A DNA stretch of 64,000 nt, taken from assembly GCF_029852145.1 (NCBI RefSeq), contig NC_079972.1, positions 892,901 through 956,900 of the forward strand. Reading direction: 5' to 3'. A program made the position numbers and the translations under genes. Origin of the DNA: Microplitis mediator. Lineage: Eukaryota > Arthropoda > Insecta > Hymenoptera > Braconidae. Positions within the stretch are counted from its first letter, which is position 1. Every line of letters begins with the position of its first letter. This document shows, piece by piece, positions 1 to 10,800 of this stretch. Under the pieces are notes generated by a model, which saw only the letters and a list, made by a program, of their open reading frames with translations, was not told the DNA's origin and ran no database searches.

Positions 1-400
1 AATTTACCTCAAATTCAATAACAAGTTGCATACAACTTGTCGTAAAAAACGGAAAAGTCCGAAGTTGACGGAAATTTGAAGAAAAATTCAACGAAACTTT
101 TGTACAGTAAATTTTTGCTCAAGCAAACTGTGCTGTTAGGGAATTTTTCAAGTCAAATTAACAATAAATTGATGTAAAACTTTTTCTGAAAGTTGACGAA
201 AAATTTTTTCTGGTCAATTTTTGAAGTGAATTTGCATTTTAATTCGGGTAGTAAATTTACGTCAAATTGTATGGCAAGTTGTACATAAATTGTCGTCAAA
301 AACGGAAAAGTCCGAAGTTGACGAAAATTTGACGAAAAATTAAAGGAAACTTTTATACAGTAAAATTTTGCTCAAGCAAACTCTCCTATTAGGGTAGTGG
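1..400. repeat. two diverged direct repeats, about 246 bp apart
   Basis: The stretch from 1 to about 140 recurs at about 246-386. Both copies contain the block CGGAAAAGTCCGAAGTTGACG (split here as CGGAAAAGTCC plus GAAGTTGACG), then TTTTGCTCAAGCAAACT and a closing TTAGGG. Identity looks like roughly 80 percent by eye. The first copy starts at the window edge, so more units may lie outside. There is no open frame. It is probably a degraded dispersed repeat of unknown class. Confidence 0.6.
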
Positions 401-535
401 CTTTAATCTGACGTCAAATTTACGCTCAATTTGACTGTTGGTTGAGCTCAACTGGCTGAAGGTTACTAGAATTCTAGTAACCTTACCCAATATAACTATT
501 GCCTACTCTTACGCCACCTATTTTGAATAACTGAC

Positions 536-671
536 TATAGTTGGATTAGCGAGACTGCGTTTCGTATATTTTCGGTTTTTACCCCCGCCATCTAAATTCA
601 ATACTTCAGACATTGCGCCTTGATGGTGGGGGTAAAAAACCGAAGCTCAAAGTCTCGCTAATCCAACTATA
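536..671. mobile_element. small foldback MITE, about 136 bp
   Basis: The ends TATAGTTGGATTAGCGAGAC (536) and GTCTCGCTAATCCAACTATA (ending 671) are perfect inverted repeats. Pairing continues inward imperfectly through TTTTTACCCCCGCCAT against ATGGTGGGGGTAAAAAA. The whole element is one hairpin with no coding capacity. The flanks are too AT-rich to decide the target duplication. Confidence 0.7.
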
Positions 672-2059
672 ACTATGTTTGGCAAAATTCCCATAATAAT
701 CCCATAATAAAATTGAGATGAAATGTATGTGGCATCAATTTATTCGTGATGTGATTGGTGGAGAAATTTATTCGTCATCTGATTGGTGAAAATCGAATTT
801 TTTAGTACCGATAAACGACACCTGAATATAGCATTGTGGATAAAATATATACTATTATTATTATAGCAATAGTAAAGGTGAATTTTCATGGAATTTATTT
901 AAAATGCATAATTGTTTAGTTTTGAGAATTATTAAGTTAGAAAAGCACGCATCGCTCTAACTTTCAATAAAATTTTAATAATTATCAAAATCATAAACCA
1001 ATTTCATTTTTTATTTTTGTATTGTAATTTAGTTTTTATAGTTTTTTATTATTAAACTTCTGTTGTGAAAAATACTCAAGAATTTATTGGTAGGGTGTGG
1101 AGTATAGGGTGGGGACAATCGAATTGATTGTAGCGCCTGCAGTGGACGAAATACGCGTTAAATCGCACTTGTCTTGTGAATAGTTAAATGAAAGCAATGT
1201 TAAAAAATAAGAACAAGTAGTTGTTGTGTTGTTAATTGCAAAAATACTGACAGAAATAGTAATTGCAAGTTTTATACATTTCCATCCATGATATTCATCT
1301 TTGGCTAAAAATTATTACGGGGAATTTTTTAAATTACAAATTTTTAACCCAAAGTATTTTTAATTGTTGAGTTTTAAAATTTAAAATTACGAATAATTTA
1401 AATCACTTCAATTTCTTTACTTAATGCAAATTAATAATTTTAACTTTGAAAAAATTATAATTATAATTATTTTAACTCATTTGTTATTATGACTATTATT
1501 GTTGTTATTATTATTATTACAAGCTAACCTTATGTCGTTCAAAATAATATTTATTTTGTATTTATTAAAATTTTTTATACTTATTTTTTTCAGTACAATC
1601 TACTCTATATTTTTCCACCTTTCAAATGTGGTATCACACATATATTTCGCAATCTTTAAAAATTTTAATTATTTGTTTATAAAAACTTTCCGTATTCTCT
1701 GTGCTTTTTGAGGATGATTTAATGCGGTCGACAGATGTCGTTTTCGTCGCGCACCTTGCCAATAGTACTAATGTGACTTCAGTGGTTATTAAAATTGAAT
1801 TTTAGTGGATTAACGGTAGGTGGAGCCAAAAATTTCTTAATAGTTATATATATTTTAGACCCAAATATTTATCTACGTTGAAATATAGACATTTAAATAA
1901 TTTCAAACTAACCTCGAATTAATAATTGTGGTAAGAATTAAAATTTCATAAAATAATAAAACCCAACACAGTAAATTATAATCTTTTGTTTATCATTTTC
2001 AGTAGTCGTACATAGCAAAAAAAAAAAAAAACAATTTTTTAAATAATTTACAATGCACA
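672..2059 (+). promoter_or_regulatory. upstream region of golgin-84, with a probable 5' UTR intron
   Basis: There is no convincing coding sequence here. Two less AT-rich islands, around 1085-1170 and 1715-1815, are the best places for a promoter or a first untranslated exon. A good acceptor (tttatcattttcAG, ending 2002) lies 58 bases before the golgin ATG, and a plausible donor (cgGTAGGT) lies near 1815. This suggests a 5' UTR intron of about 190 bp. This is inferred from splice-site shape only. Confidence 0.35.
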
Positions 2060-5000
2060 ATGGCGTGGCTGTCAGATCTTGCTGGTAAAGCTGAAAATTT
2101 ATTGAATAAAATAGATAAAAACACAGCTGCTGTTTTGAGTAAAGATAAAAATGATATGATTTTACATGATCAGTTGACAGATATTACTTGGGCTGATAAG
2201 TAAGTAATTTATTAAATTACAGTAGAACCTCGATAACTCAAACCTCGATAAGTTCAAAACCTCTGTAACTTAAAAATTTTTTTGATTCCCTTCCCTTCAC
2301 AGCTTAAAACCTCTATTACTTAAAGTACAAAACCTCGATAACTCAAACAATTATTTTGAGCATTGCCCTCGATAACTTAAAATAATATTTTGGTGACCTC
2401 CATAACTTAAAGTAATATCATTGAGTCATCGTATTAAGTATGTATGCAAACAAAAGGTTTCGCCAAAAGCTTAATTGATTTTCACTTTAGTCTTTCACTT
2501 AATCGGGAACTAGGGAAATAAAGGATAAAGGGGAGGGGGAGGACCTTTACTCAGTAGGACTTTTCATATAAGAGTAAATATATATGTATAAATAAATAAA
2601 TCTATCATTTCTATTGAATTATATGTATCTTTTTCACACTCAAGTTTCCAATCAATAAACCTCGTTAAGTTAAAAATTTTACTTTAATAATCTCTCTAAC
2701 TTAAACTCTCGATAAGTAAAAAACTCGATAACTCAAATTTTTTTAAGTTTCCCTTGAATTTTAACTTATCGAGGTTCTACTGTATTTTAAATTTATCCAT
2801 GCAAATAATTTATTTATTTGTTATGAAAATAGTTCACCCAATGGACAATCGGAAATTACAAACACGTTAAAAAAATTTATTAATAAAGAGGATGAATTGC
2901 AGTCTTGTTCAAATTCCCCAATGAATTCCCCGACAAAACAATTAATCAGTAATATAATACTCAATGCACCGTCGACACCTTCGTCTTTGTCGGTCGAACA
3001 TTCTGTTGACAACAAAGATTTCATGTCGGAGTATTCTGCTCACAGCAGTAGATCATCACCTGAATTTCCCCATACATTAGTCGTCGATGTACCAGATGTT
3101 GATTATTTTCCCGAATCTGAAAATTATCCGGCAGATATTTACACCAGATTTAGTCCCGATCTAATAGAGGCGGAAGATTTACACAATGGATTGACGGAGA
3201 ATATTGTGATAGATAATAAACTGGAGACTATGAAACAATTTGATGATTTTACAAATGAGAATAATAAAATGACTCCAGAATTTATAAAAAAAAATTATCA
3301 AGAACAAAATAAATTACTATTGCAACAGAATAATGATAATAAAAAAGAGATTGAAACGTTGAAAGAAAAATTACAGTTACAAGAAACAGAAGTGATTCAG
3401 TACGTAAGAGAAATTTCAAATTTACAGTCAGTACTGGAGAGAAATCGTTTAGATTTACAGTCAACTAGGGAAGAATTGGAACGATACCGAGCGAGGGCAT
3501 TAAAAACATTGCAAGAAAAAGATAAATTAATTGCTGAACTTAAGTATTCTAATTCTCCTGTTATTGCCGATAGTTCAGATACGGAGTTGAATCAATTTAA
3601 ACAAGAGTGTGATTCTCTTCGACAAGAAAATCAACAACTGTGTCGACAATTAAAAGTTGCTCAAGAAGAATTAATTAATGCTGATTTGAAAATTGAAGAA
3701 ATGAATAAAAAAATAATAGCGACAAATAGAGAAACGTATGAAATTATTTCAAGTGAAAAAAAGAAACGTGTCGAAGCCGAAGAAGATGCACGAATGCATT
3801 TAGAAGTTTGTAAATTTTACTTTTATTGATTTTTTTATACCCGGGTCGAAAAATTTGATCTGATTTTAGTCTGACTGGGCTGTATTTGGACTACTTGGTC
3901 TGTTATTGAACTTCGATAAAAATTTTAATCTGTTTTTGATCTACCCGGACTGAAAAATTTGACCTGATTTTAGTCTGATTGGACTACTCGATCTGTTTTT
4001 GATCTTTTATGAAAATTTTAAGCTGTTTTCGACCTGCTACTTTAAAAAACAAACGCGTTACGAGCAGACTAAATTAGATTAATTCGTGAACTTTAAAAAA
4101 TTTTAGTTTTGAAAATTTACAAGGACAAAACTAGATTAAATCATGGACTTATAAAATTTTTATTTATGGGCAATATTTATGAAAAAACATCAAGTTGCAG
4201 AATTGATTATGTTTTATTTACTATCTTTTGTTTAAAAATGTCGGCAGTTAATGAAAATTTGACAGCTTAATTTTTTAGTCTTCATTGAATATTTATATCA
4301 TTGAATAAAAGTGATAAAACAACTCTTGAGATGTCAAGAATTTTCTCTTATTTACTGGATAAAATTGAAAATATTTTGGCATAAGGAAACATCAAAATTC
4401 TTGTGCTACGGAGAAAAATGTTGGCTCGAAATCTACCAATTTTTATTATGCTGTCGACCAAACTTGAAACAGAAAGTAAAGTATCCAAAAAATTACTATA
4501 CTCTTATAAAAAATTATTATGCTGCATCAAAATTATTTTAATGTATGGAAGTAATTGATATTGAAGCTCATCGATAAGTTTCATCATCATTTTTTGTAAG
4601 AGCACGATAATTTTTTGGATGCTTTACTCCCTGTTTCAAGTTTAGTCGACAGCATTGTAAAAATTGGTAGGTTTCGAGCCAACATTTTCTCTGTGTGACA
4701 TCTTATTATGGAAGCGCATTAGCATGTTTTAACTACCAAGAAAATTAAAATAAATTAATAAATTTAGATTATTATTATTATTATTATTATTTATATTTAT
4801 AAAAAGTCACGATTTGTCCTTAAAAACAATTGAACATAGAGCAATAATTATAATAAAAAAGTCTGTTTTTAGTCTAAACGCGATTTAAAAAAGACTAAAT
4901 ATCATACGAAAATAAGTCTGATATTAGCCTGGATAAGGAATAGTACGGGCAAAAACAGATTAAATTCTTATATAAAATAAATACGATTTATAAACTTGAA

Positions 5001-7467
5001 TTAAAGGAAAAATATTTGAATTTATCATTTATTTTAAAACAGATCTAATTTTTTGACCCGGGAGTGACCAAAGTTTTATTATATATTACTAGAATAATTA
5101 ATTATCATTTTTTTTTTTTTTATTAGAAACTTGACGGGAACTTCACAATTGTAGTAATGTTCTTTTTTTTTATTTTATAGGAAACTAGAGCGCTGAAACA
5201 TGAACTATCGTCTCAACGTGAAAGCTGGTCGATTAAATTACAAAAACAAGAAATTGAAATTTCACGTTTAAAATCACAATTATCAGCAATATCAACTCCA
5301 TCAAGTGCAATTGAGTCACGATTGTCAGCGTTGACTCAAACATTAGTATCAAAACAAAATGAACTTGAAGCTTTGACTTCAGATAGAAACGCATTACGTT
5401 TGCAGTTAGAAAAAAGAGAAGTAAGAATATTATTTTTAATACACGAAAAAATTATACTCATCAAAATTTAACATTAAACTAATTGCTAAAATATTTATTT
5501 TATTAGGCTTAAATTTTTGAGCTACTGATCGAAAAAATTTTACAAATATCGTGTATGATTTTGTCTTGATTTATTCGATTTAGTGATGTAAGGCAGAGAA
5601 ATTGTCTGACAATTGACGTCAATTGAGCAACAATCATGTTCTGAATGTAATGCCAACTCCCGCGCTATCTTTATTTTGTAGAAAATTAACCGTCATTTTT
5701 TTAACGTCATTTCGCGTCTAAATAAAAGTAAAAAAAAAAATTTAGAGCGATCATAATTGCATTGCAGTTTACTTACAATTACAAAGTCTCGTAAATTTAA
5801 TATTGCCCAGGAAATTGTTATATAAAAAATTGACCAAAAAATTTTTGACGTCAATTGTCACTCAATTTCTTAAACTACACACAAAAATAATGGTCATTTC
5901 GCCTCAATAATTCGACCTAAAAAAAATTCAAAATTAAATTTTTTAATTTATCATCCCGGGAAAAAATGATCAGACCTGATCAGGCATGAATCTTCAGGCC
6001 TGATCAGGCATAAAAATGATCAGGCCTGATCGGGCATGTTCAGGTCTGATCAGGTATGTTCATGTCTGTCCACTCCCATCCGGGTAAAAAAATTATATAT
6101 AAAAAATGGCCCTATATAATTATATATAATTATGTATAACTATATTCAATTATACATGTATATAATTATTGCTATAAAAATTTAAAAAATAAAAAATTCG
6201 GGCGTGTGCAGGATTTGAACCGTGGACCTTGCGCTCGAAAGTGTAACTCGCTACCCACTGACCCAAGAGATTTAGTTGAAAAGTAAGTTTCGTATGAACT
6301 TCAAGTAATAAAAATCTTATACGTGATAGATTCTTGGTCAACAAAATTTTAGATCTATGAGCAGACATGAACAGCCATGAACAGACATGAACAGGCATGG
6401 ACAGGTATGATCAGGCCTGAGCGTATTTAACGCTTCAGACATGAACAGACATGAACAGGCATGGACAGGTATGATCAGGCCTGAGCGTATTTAACGCTTC
6501 AGACATGAACAGACATGAACAGGCATGGACAGGTATGATCAGACCTGAGCGTATTTAACGCTTCAGACATGAACAGACATGAACAGGCATGGACAGGTAT
6601 GATCAGGCCTGAGCGTATTTAACGCTTCAGACATGAACAGACATGAACAGGCATGGACAGGTATGATCAGGCCTGAGCGTATTTAACGCTTCAGACATGA
6701 ACAGGCATGAACAGACATGACCAGGCATGGACAGGTATGAACAGGCATGATCAGACCTGACTGTATTTAACGCTTCAGACATGAACAGACATGAACAGGC
6801 ATGGACAGGTATGAACAGGCATGATCAGGCCTGAGTGTATTCAACGCTTCAGACATGAACAGACATGAACGGGCATGGACAGGTATGATCAGGCCTGATC
6901 ATGTCTCATTTCAGGCCTAATCATACATGAACTGGCATGATCAGGTCTAATTTCAGGCCTGATCATACATGAACAGGCATGGTCAGGTCTGATCATTTTT
7001 TCCCGGGATTTCAAATTTTTGAAGATAAATTTAAAATTCACTATTAGGTTAATTTTATTATTTTCATAAAATTATTCATTGGTATTTCTAAAACTGAAAT
7101 TAATTTAAATAGCATGAATATCGAAGGCTCGTAGGGAGTTCAAGAAAATTGAATTTCACTAATGATACTGATGATGCTAAATCCCAAGTGCCAACATTTT
7201 TAATTGAATCACCATTCGACACAGGCGTTACTCGCAGAGTTAAAAGAGCATATTCTACATTGGATACAATAAGTATCAGGATCGGGGTTTTCTTAAGACG
7301 ATATCCTTTGGCACGCATATTTGTTATTACTTACATTGTAAGTAGATAATTACCAACTATTATAAAAAAAAAAAAGAAATATTTAGATGAATTTTATGTT
7401 ATTTCAGACTTTTCTTCAATTTTGGGTGCTAGTGGTGCTATTTTTTCAATCGCATTCATTGACGTAA
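2060..7467 (+). CDS. Golgin84: golgin-84 (GOLGA5), five coding exons
   Basis: The product is a Golgi membrane tether of the golgin family, a long coiled coil anchored by a C-terminal membrane segment; golgin-84 acts in vesicle capture and cisternal structure (established for the family). Exons read as 2060-2199, 2833-3805, 5181-5420, 7113-7337 and 7408-7467. All junctions keep frame and give 545 residues, close to insect golgin-84. The start MAWLSDLAGKAENLL is the conserved family N terminus. A Ser/Asp-rich linker follows. Heptad-rich coiled coil runs from about residue 190 to 460. The C terminus carries the family signature IRIGVFLRRYPLARIFVI and a hydrophobic anchor at about 519-540, with only a few lumenal residues after it. 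The third junction uses a weak donor (GAA|GTTTGT), chosen because it alone keeps phase 0. AATAAA lies at 7518-7523. Confidence 0.93.
2220..2782. mobile_element. pogo/Tc1-type MITE filling golgin-84 intron 1
   Basis: The element begins CAGTAGAACCTCGATAACTC and ends with the inverse, GAGGTTCTACTG. It is flanked on both sides by TA (2218-2219 and 2783-2784). CAGT ends with a TA duplication are typical of pogo/Tc1-mariner elements. It is 563 bp, has no frame of note, and is packed with degenerate copies of CTCGATAACTTAAA in direct order near the left end and inverted near the right. It makes up about 90 percent of the 633-bp intron. Confidence 0.8.
3840..5062 (+). mobile_element. CCCGGG-ended foldback element, copy 1 (golgin-84 intron 2)
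   Basis: The terminal inverted repeats are about 23 bp: CCCGGGTCGAAAAATTTGAT on the left and the inverse of CCCGGGTCAAAAAATTAGAT on the right. The left end carries an array of degenerate TGATCTGTTTTT and TTAGTCTGATTGGACTA motifs. The middle is a second imperfect palindrome, with TACCAATTTTTATTATGCTG near 4435 answered by its inverse near 4650. A 76-codon frame at 4311-4541 recurs in the other copies, but it lies in the palindrome arm and is probably not a gene. Sister copies at 13753, 21561 and 28893 lie in the opposite orientation. Confidence 0.8.
4311..4541 (+). other. conserved 76-codon frame inside the CCCGGG element, doubtful
   Basis: A short frame of 76 codons is present in this copy and, with a few substitutions and length changes, at 13917-14132, 22905-23105 and 29410-29640 on the minus strand. 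No domain is recognisable. Because the copies are close relatives and the region forms one arm of an internal palindrome, shared openness can be explained by recent common origin alone. It is listed only so that it is not taken for a host gene. Confidence 0.2.
6199..6272 (-). pseudogene. tRNA-like sequence, probably a SINE head or tRNA relic
   Basis: Read on the minus strand, this holds a good internal promoter B box (GGTTCAAATCC) and a box-A-like stretch (TGGGTCAGTGGGTAGCG) at tRNA spacing. The acceptor and anticodon arms do not pair well, so it cannot be a working tRNA. A tRNA-derived SINE head or an old tRNA pseudogene within the surrounding element is most likely. Confidence 0.45.
6366..6905. 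repeat. 64-bp minisatellite within the intron 3 element
   Basis: A 64-bp unit containing ACATGAACAGACATGAACAG and GAGCGTATTTAACGCTTCAG repeats almost exactly. The GCGTATTTAACGC block recurs at 6421, 6485, 6549, 6613 and 6677, then in degraded, longer units up to about 6905. GCGTATTTAACGC is itself nearly palindromic. Confidence 0.85.
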
Positions 7468-7616
7468 AAATGTACAAAATATTTCCTGTAAATAAAAATT
7501 GCGATTATATTTAATTAAATAAATTGTTTTATTAAAGTTATATTTGTTACATTTCTGTCAAATTAATAAATTATATGAATAGAAGTTATTTAATAATAAT
7601 TTGTAATAAATTAATT

Positions 7617-7738
7617 TTAATCCGTTTCAACGAAAATATCGCTGATAAGCATTTTTAGAACGTCTTCGCAGCCCACTTGTAGACAAAACAAAGTGTCCAT
7701 GAAGATGAGAATTGGAATGCCTCGGCATCCCATTTCAC
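7617..7738 (-). other. possible terminal coding exon or gene relic
   Basis: On the minus strand an AG acceptor at 7739-7740 is followed by 40 codons and a TAA at 7617-7619. The stretch is clearly less AT-rich than its surroundings. A MITE at 7772-7872 separates it from another GC-richer piece at 7873-7940. I do not recognise the peptide, and other frames are also open across part of it. It could be the last exon of a minus-strand gene, a relic, or chance. Confidence 0.2.
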
Positions 7739-7771
7739 CTGTATAATATCTTTTCTTTCAGGCGCTGCTAC

Positions 7772-7872
7772 ACCTAATTAAGAAAATGATTTAATCCATG
7801 CTAAGTGTATATCTTTATATTAGCCAATTCAAATTGTTTTAAATCATTTCAAATAATTTTTCTTAATCAGGG
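7772..7872. mobile_element. short CCTGATT-type MITE
   Basis: The left end ACCTAATTAAGAAAATGATT pairs with the right end AAATCATTTC...TTCTTAATCAGGG. It resembles the MITE at 17721-17851 in its ends (CCCTGATTAAAAA) and in the ATTTGAAAT / GATTTAAAAC motifs. It is about 100 bp, non-coding and diverged. No clear target duplication remains. Confidence 0.55.
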
Positions 7873-7983
7873 GCCGCCTAAAATAACCATCCAAAATATT
7901 GGACGCTGTCATTGGTAGCCCAGCCATCCTTCATAAATCTTATCCTTATATTTATATAATAATAATGATAACAATATGTTAAA

Positions 7984-8617
7984 GATTGTGTTATTCAATA
8001 TGTAAAAACTGTAAAATATTTAGGCATCATGATTGACAATACTATGTTATGGGAAAGTCAGGTTGCAAGTCAGTGTTGTCGTGCGATGAGAACTTTAGCG
8101 CAATTAAAAATTAATAATGAAATTTTTAATGAACAGCTGAGAATAAAACTTATTACTACTCTGATCTTTCCAATATTTGATTACTGCAGTGCAGCATATA
8201 CTAATATTTCAAATAAACTACAACTCAGATTGCAACGGAAAGTAAATTGTTGTGTTAGATATATTTTCAGAATATCAAGGTTTGAACATGTTACACCCTA
8301 CTATATTCAGCTAGGGTGGTTGAACTTGAAATCAAGATTACTTTCTAGCTTGTCTTTTTTATAAGGAAATTCGATTAAATTATCGGCAATTATTTAGAAG
8401 TAAGTTAGAGTTTTTACCTGTTGCGTTGCGAAGAGGAGATTTAAGAGATGATTATTTTCGATTATCTAGATTTAATTGTAGTATGTATGAAAATTCTTTT
8501 CTTGTTCATGGTACACGCGTCTGGAATTCCTTACCAGCTAATATTACTACGTTAAATAATTTTGAAGAATTCCGTAAGGCCTGTTTTAATTACTATATGG
8601 AACGTGTAAATCAGTAA
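7984..8617 (+). pseudogene. LINE (non-LTR) reverse transcriptase, 3' fragment
   Basis: The translated stretch contains VKYLGIMIDNTMLWESQ, then FPIFDYCSAAYTNISNKL, then GWLNLKSRLLS, a typical C-terminal run of jockey/CR1-like reverse transcriptases. After a single frameshift between about 8345 and 8364 it continues to the usual end, with NSFLVHGTRVWNSLPANI and a TAA at 8615-8617. The fingers, palm and catalytic YxDD part lie upstream and are absent. It is followed by about 150 bp of 3' UTR-like sequence, AATAAA near 8756 and a TATC-type tail. This is a 5'-truncated, dead insertion. Confidence 0.8.
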
Positions 8618-8785
8618 ATCATAAGATTAATTAGTTAATTAGTTACTATTATTTTATATTGTTACTTATATTATTAAAAAGTGCTGTATTCTATGTATAA
8701 AATTTGTTCAATTATGTAATATTGAAGGTCTTGAGGGAGTCTCGACTCCAAGATCAAATAAATTTATTTATCTATCTATCAATAT
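8618..8785 (+). other. 3' untranslated tail of the LINE fragment
   Basis: AT-rich sequence follows the reverse transcriptase stop. It ends in GGGAGTCTCGACTCCAAGAT, AATAAATTTATT and four TATC repeats, which fits a LINE 3' end with a short tandem tail. Confidence 0.5.
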
Positions 8786-9162
8786 GGAGAATAAAGGCAG
8801 ATATCCGCATCGGATCAATTTTAAATCAATATAATTAAAAATCTCATAATATGCAAAATAATCGACGACTAGGACCCACCGGGGGTCTACTGACGCCCCA
8901 ATGAAACCTTACCTAGTCTTTATAAACAATGTAAATATTTTTTTAACTGGAGAAATTTTCAGCATGTAAAATATTATTTATGACATTTTCACTTCGCTGT
9001 ACTACTTGATATTTTTTTGCCGCATTAGAAATTTTTTAACTTTTTGCTAAGAAAATCGACGATTTTCGAAAAATTCGGGAAGTTATTGTTTTCACCCCGT
9101 TTTACGAAAATCGAAATTTCATCAGATGTCGACGTTTTGTATGTATGTATGTATGTATGTGC

Positions 9163-9224
<62 letters not shown>

Positions 9225-10200
9225 AAACCGATTTGGATGGTTAAGGCAGCGATCGAAAGAGCTTGTTGGCCATCAACTTTTCTGAAAATTTCAGATCATT
9301 TGATCAAGTAGACTCGAAAATATTGGCGAATTACGAAAAAAAATTTTTTTTTTTTTAGCTTTTTATTGATTTCTCCGAAACGACTTTTACGATCAACTTC
9401 AAAATCTAGTCAGCTCTATAACTCAATAGAATACGTCAATTGCCGCCTTAACCATCAAAATCGGTTAATTCGTTCGTGAGATATCGTGGGAGAAAGAAAT
9501 GCCAAAAAACGGTTTTTTCGAAAACAATGGGATACAAAAGTATTTTCGAGCTCGAAGAGATTTTTTTTTTTTTTTGTGTTAGAAATTAATTTTTTGGTCT
9601 TAAAAATTTGAAAATCGGTTGGAAATAATTCTCAGATTTATTTTCGAGGATAATTAACTAAGCTATTATTATAATTAATTAACTTGAATAAAATAACGAA
9701 CTGAATTCGTTTTAAATAATAGACTTTTAGATGCATAAATTAAATGTTTAAGTGGAAACATTTAAATAAACGAATAAAAATTGTTTAGCTCAGTTTGAAA
9801 TGATATTATAACGTGTTGAGACTTTTTTTGTTAAAAATAAACTTTTAAAAAACTTATTGAATTGATTAAAGAACAAATGAGATACATTTAAAAGTGATAT
9901 GATGTTTTAGGGAAATGTTATCTATAGAGGAAGTGATAATTTTTTTCCACATTGATCCAAAAAAAAAAATCTGTCTATCGGTTGACCTTGCGGGCCAGCC
10001 CCAAAACTTTCCGCTGTTTTCGAGCTCCTTGAGCATTTCTTTCTCGATCGATTTCTCTCGAACAAAAAAACCGATTGAGACGGTTGAGGTGGCAATCGAC
10101 GTGTTTTGCCACCTTGACGATCAAAATCGGTTCATCCGTTCAAAAGTAACAGATATTTTAACATACGTACATACGTACGTACATACATACATGACTTTGT
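8786..10200. repeat. dispersed non-coding repeats with microsatellites
   Basis: No gene is visible. The block CCGATTTGGATGGTTAAGGC near 9228 is answered by its inverse (GCCTTAACCATCAAAATCGG) near 9445. A related copy (GATCAAAATCGGTTCATCCG) occurs near 10119, followed by an ACAT/ACGT microsatellite at about 10160-10190. These look like copies of one dispersed repeat family with microsatellite tails. Confidence 0.5.
9138..9220. repeat. (TATG)n-(TG)n microsatellite
   Basis: About five TATG/TGCG tetramers are followed by more than 25 TG dinucleotides. The long frames that cross it code only for low-complexity Val/Cys runs and are not genes. Confidence 0.95.
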
Positions 10201-10365
10201 GCCATTTCACCACCGTGGTTCCACGGTGTAGCCACCGCGTAATCACAGTGGAAATATCGTGTATACACGGTGGTAAAGCTATCGTGGAATCACGGTGGAT
10301 ACACCGTGTAATCACAGTGGTAAAATGGAACAAACCCACCGAGTTTCCACCGTGATTCAAATCTG
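10201..10365. repeat. cluster of CACGGTGG / CCACCGTG short inverted motifs
   Basis: Within 165 bp the octamer CCACCGTG or its inverse CACGGTGG, or one-base variants (CACAGTGG, CACCGCG, CACGGTGT), occurs about ten times at spacings of roughly 12-16 bp in both orientations. The pieces between them are variants of TAATCA and TTCCA. It could fold into many alternative hairpins. Its function, if any, is unknown. Confidence 0.7.
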
Positions 10366-10564
10366 CGAGAGACCAATAATTTCTCGAATTTTTGAAAATT
10401 TTCAATTTTCTGAGCGGGAAGTTAAAAAAAACATTTCGTAGCTTGAAATCTCTAGCTTCGACGGGATTTAATCAAATTTTTCACATGCAATTTTAATAAG
10501 AAAATGAATATTCGTTGACCTCTTAGTAGAATTGAGATTTCGAGTTACTCTTTTGGGAGGAATT

Positions 10565-10800
10565 TGTGTTATATACGGCCCGTGTTAAACTTTTTGTGTT
10601 GGAACACATTTTACTTTACTGTTGCTCTAAAATTTTAAATTGACCTACTATTTAACACTTTAAGTGTTACTTAGTACATAAGTCGAAATTATCAACACTT
10701 ATTGAGAGTTACATCAAAATTTATGTTGAAAACTCAATTGATAGTCACGGAAGAATTATTAGAAAAAAGAAAGTGAAATCGACATTTTATGAATGTCAAT
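10565..10800. mobile_element. relic of the element family that also flanks the 21.3 kb nest
   Basis: The stretch from CCCGTGTTAAACTTTTTGTG to GAAAGTGAAATCGACATTTT matches, piece by piece, 21332-21475 joined to 24627-24715 (for example TGTTGAAAACTCAATTGATA against TGTTGAAAACTCAATCGATA). It therefore shows roughly what that element looked like before the large insertion at 21479-24621. Neither end is preserved here. Confidence 0.6.

Larger units (their letters stand above)
5955..7007. mobile_element. second CCCGGG-ended element family (golgin-84 intron 3)
   Basis: The ends are CCCGGGAAAAAATGATCAGA on the left and its inverse, ending at 7007; both are flanked by AT (5953-5954 and 7008-7009), a possible 2-bp target duplication. 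Most of the 1,053 bp is built from ATGAACAGGCATG and TGATCAGGCCTGA motifs. A tRNA-like relic and a 64-bp minisatellite lie inside. There is no coding capacity. Confidence 0.75.

Noticed and set aside
1499..1711. 70-codon Leu/Ile/Phe-rich frame
   Set aside because: It begins in a TTA microsatellite and reflects AT-rich composition, not a membrane protein.
9044..9311. Two overlapping 60-codon frames
   Set aside because: They run through the TG microsatellite and are low-complexity.
9915..10405. Frames of 146 codons (+) and 94 codons (-)
   Set aside because: They overlap each other and the CACGGTGG cluster; the apparent peptide repeats come from the DNA motif.
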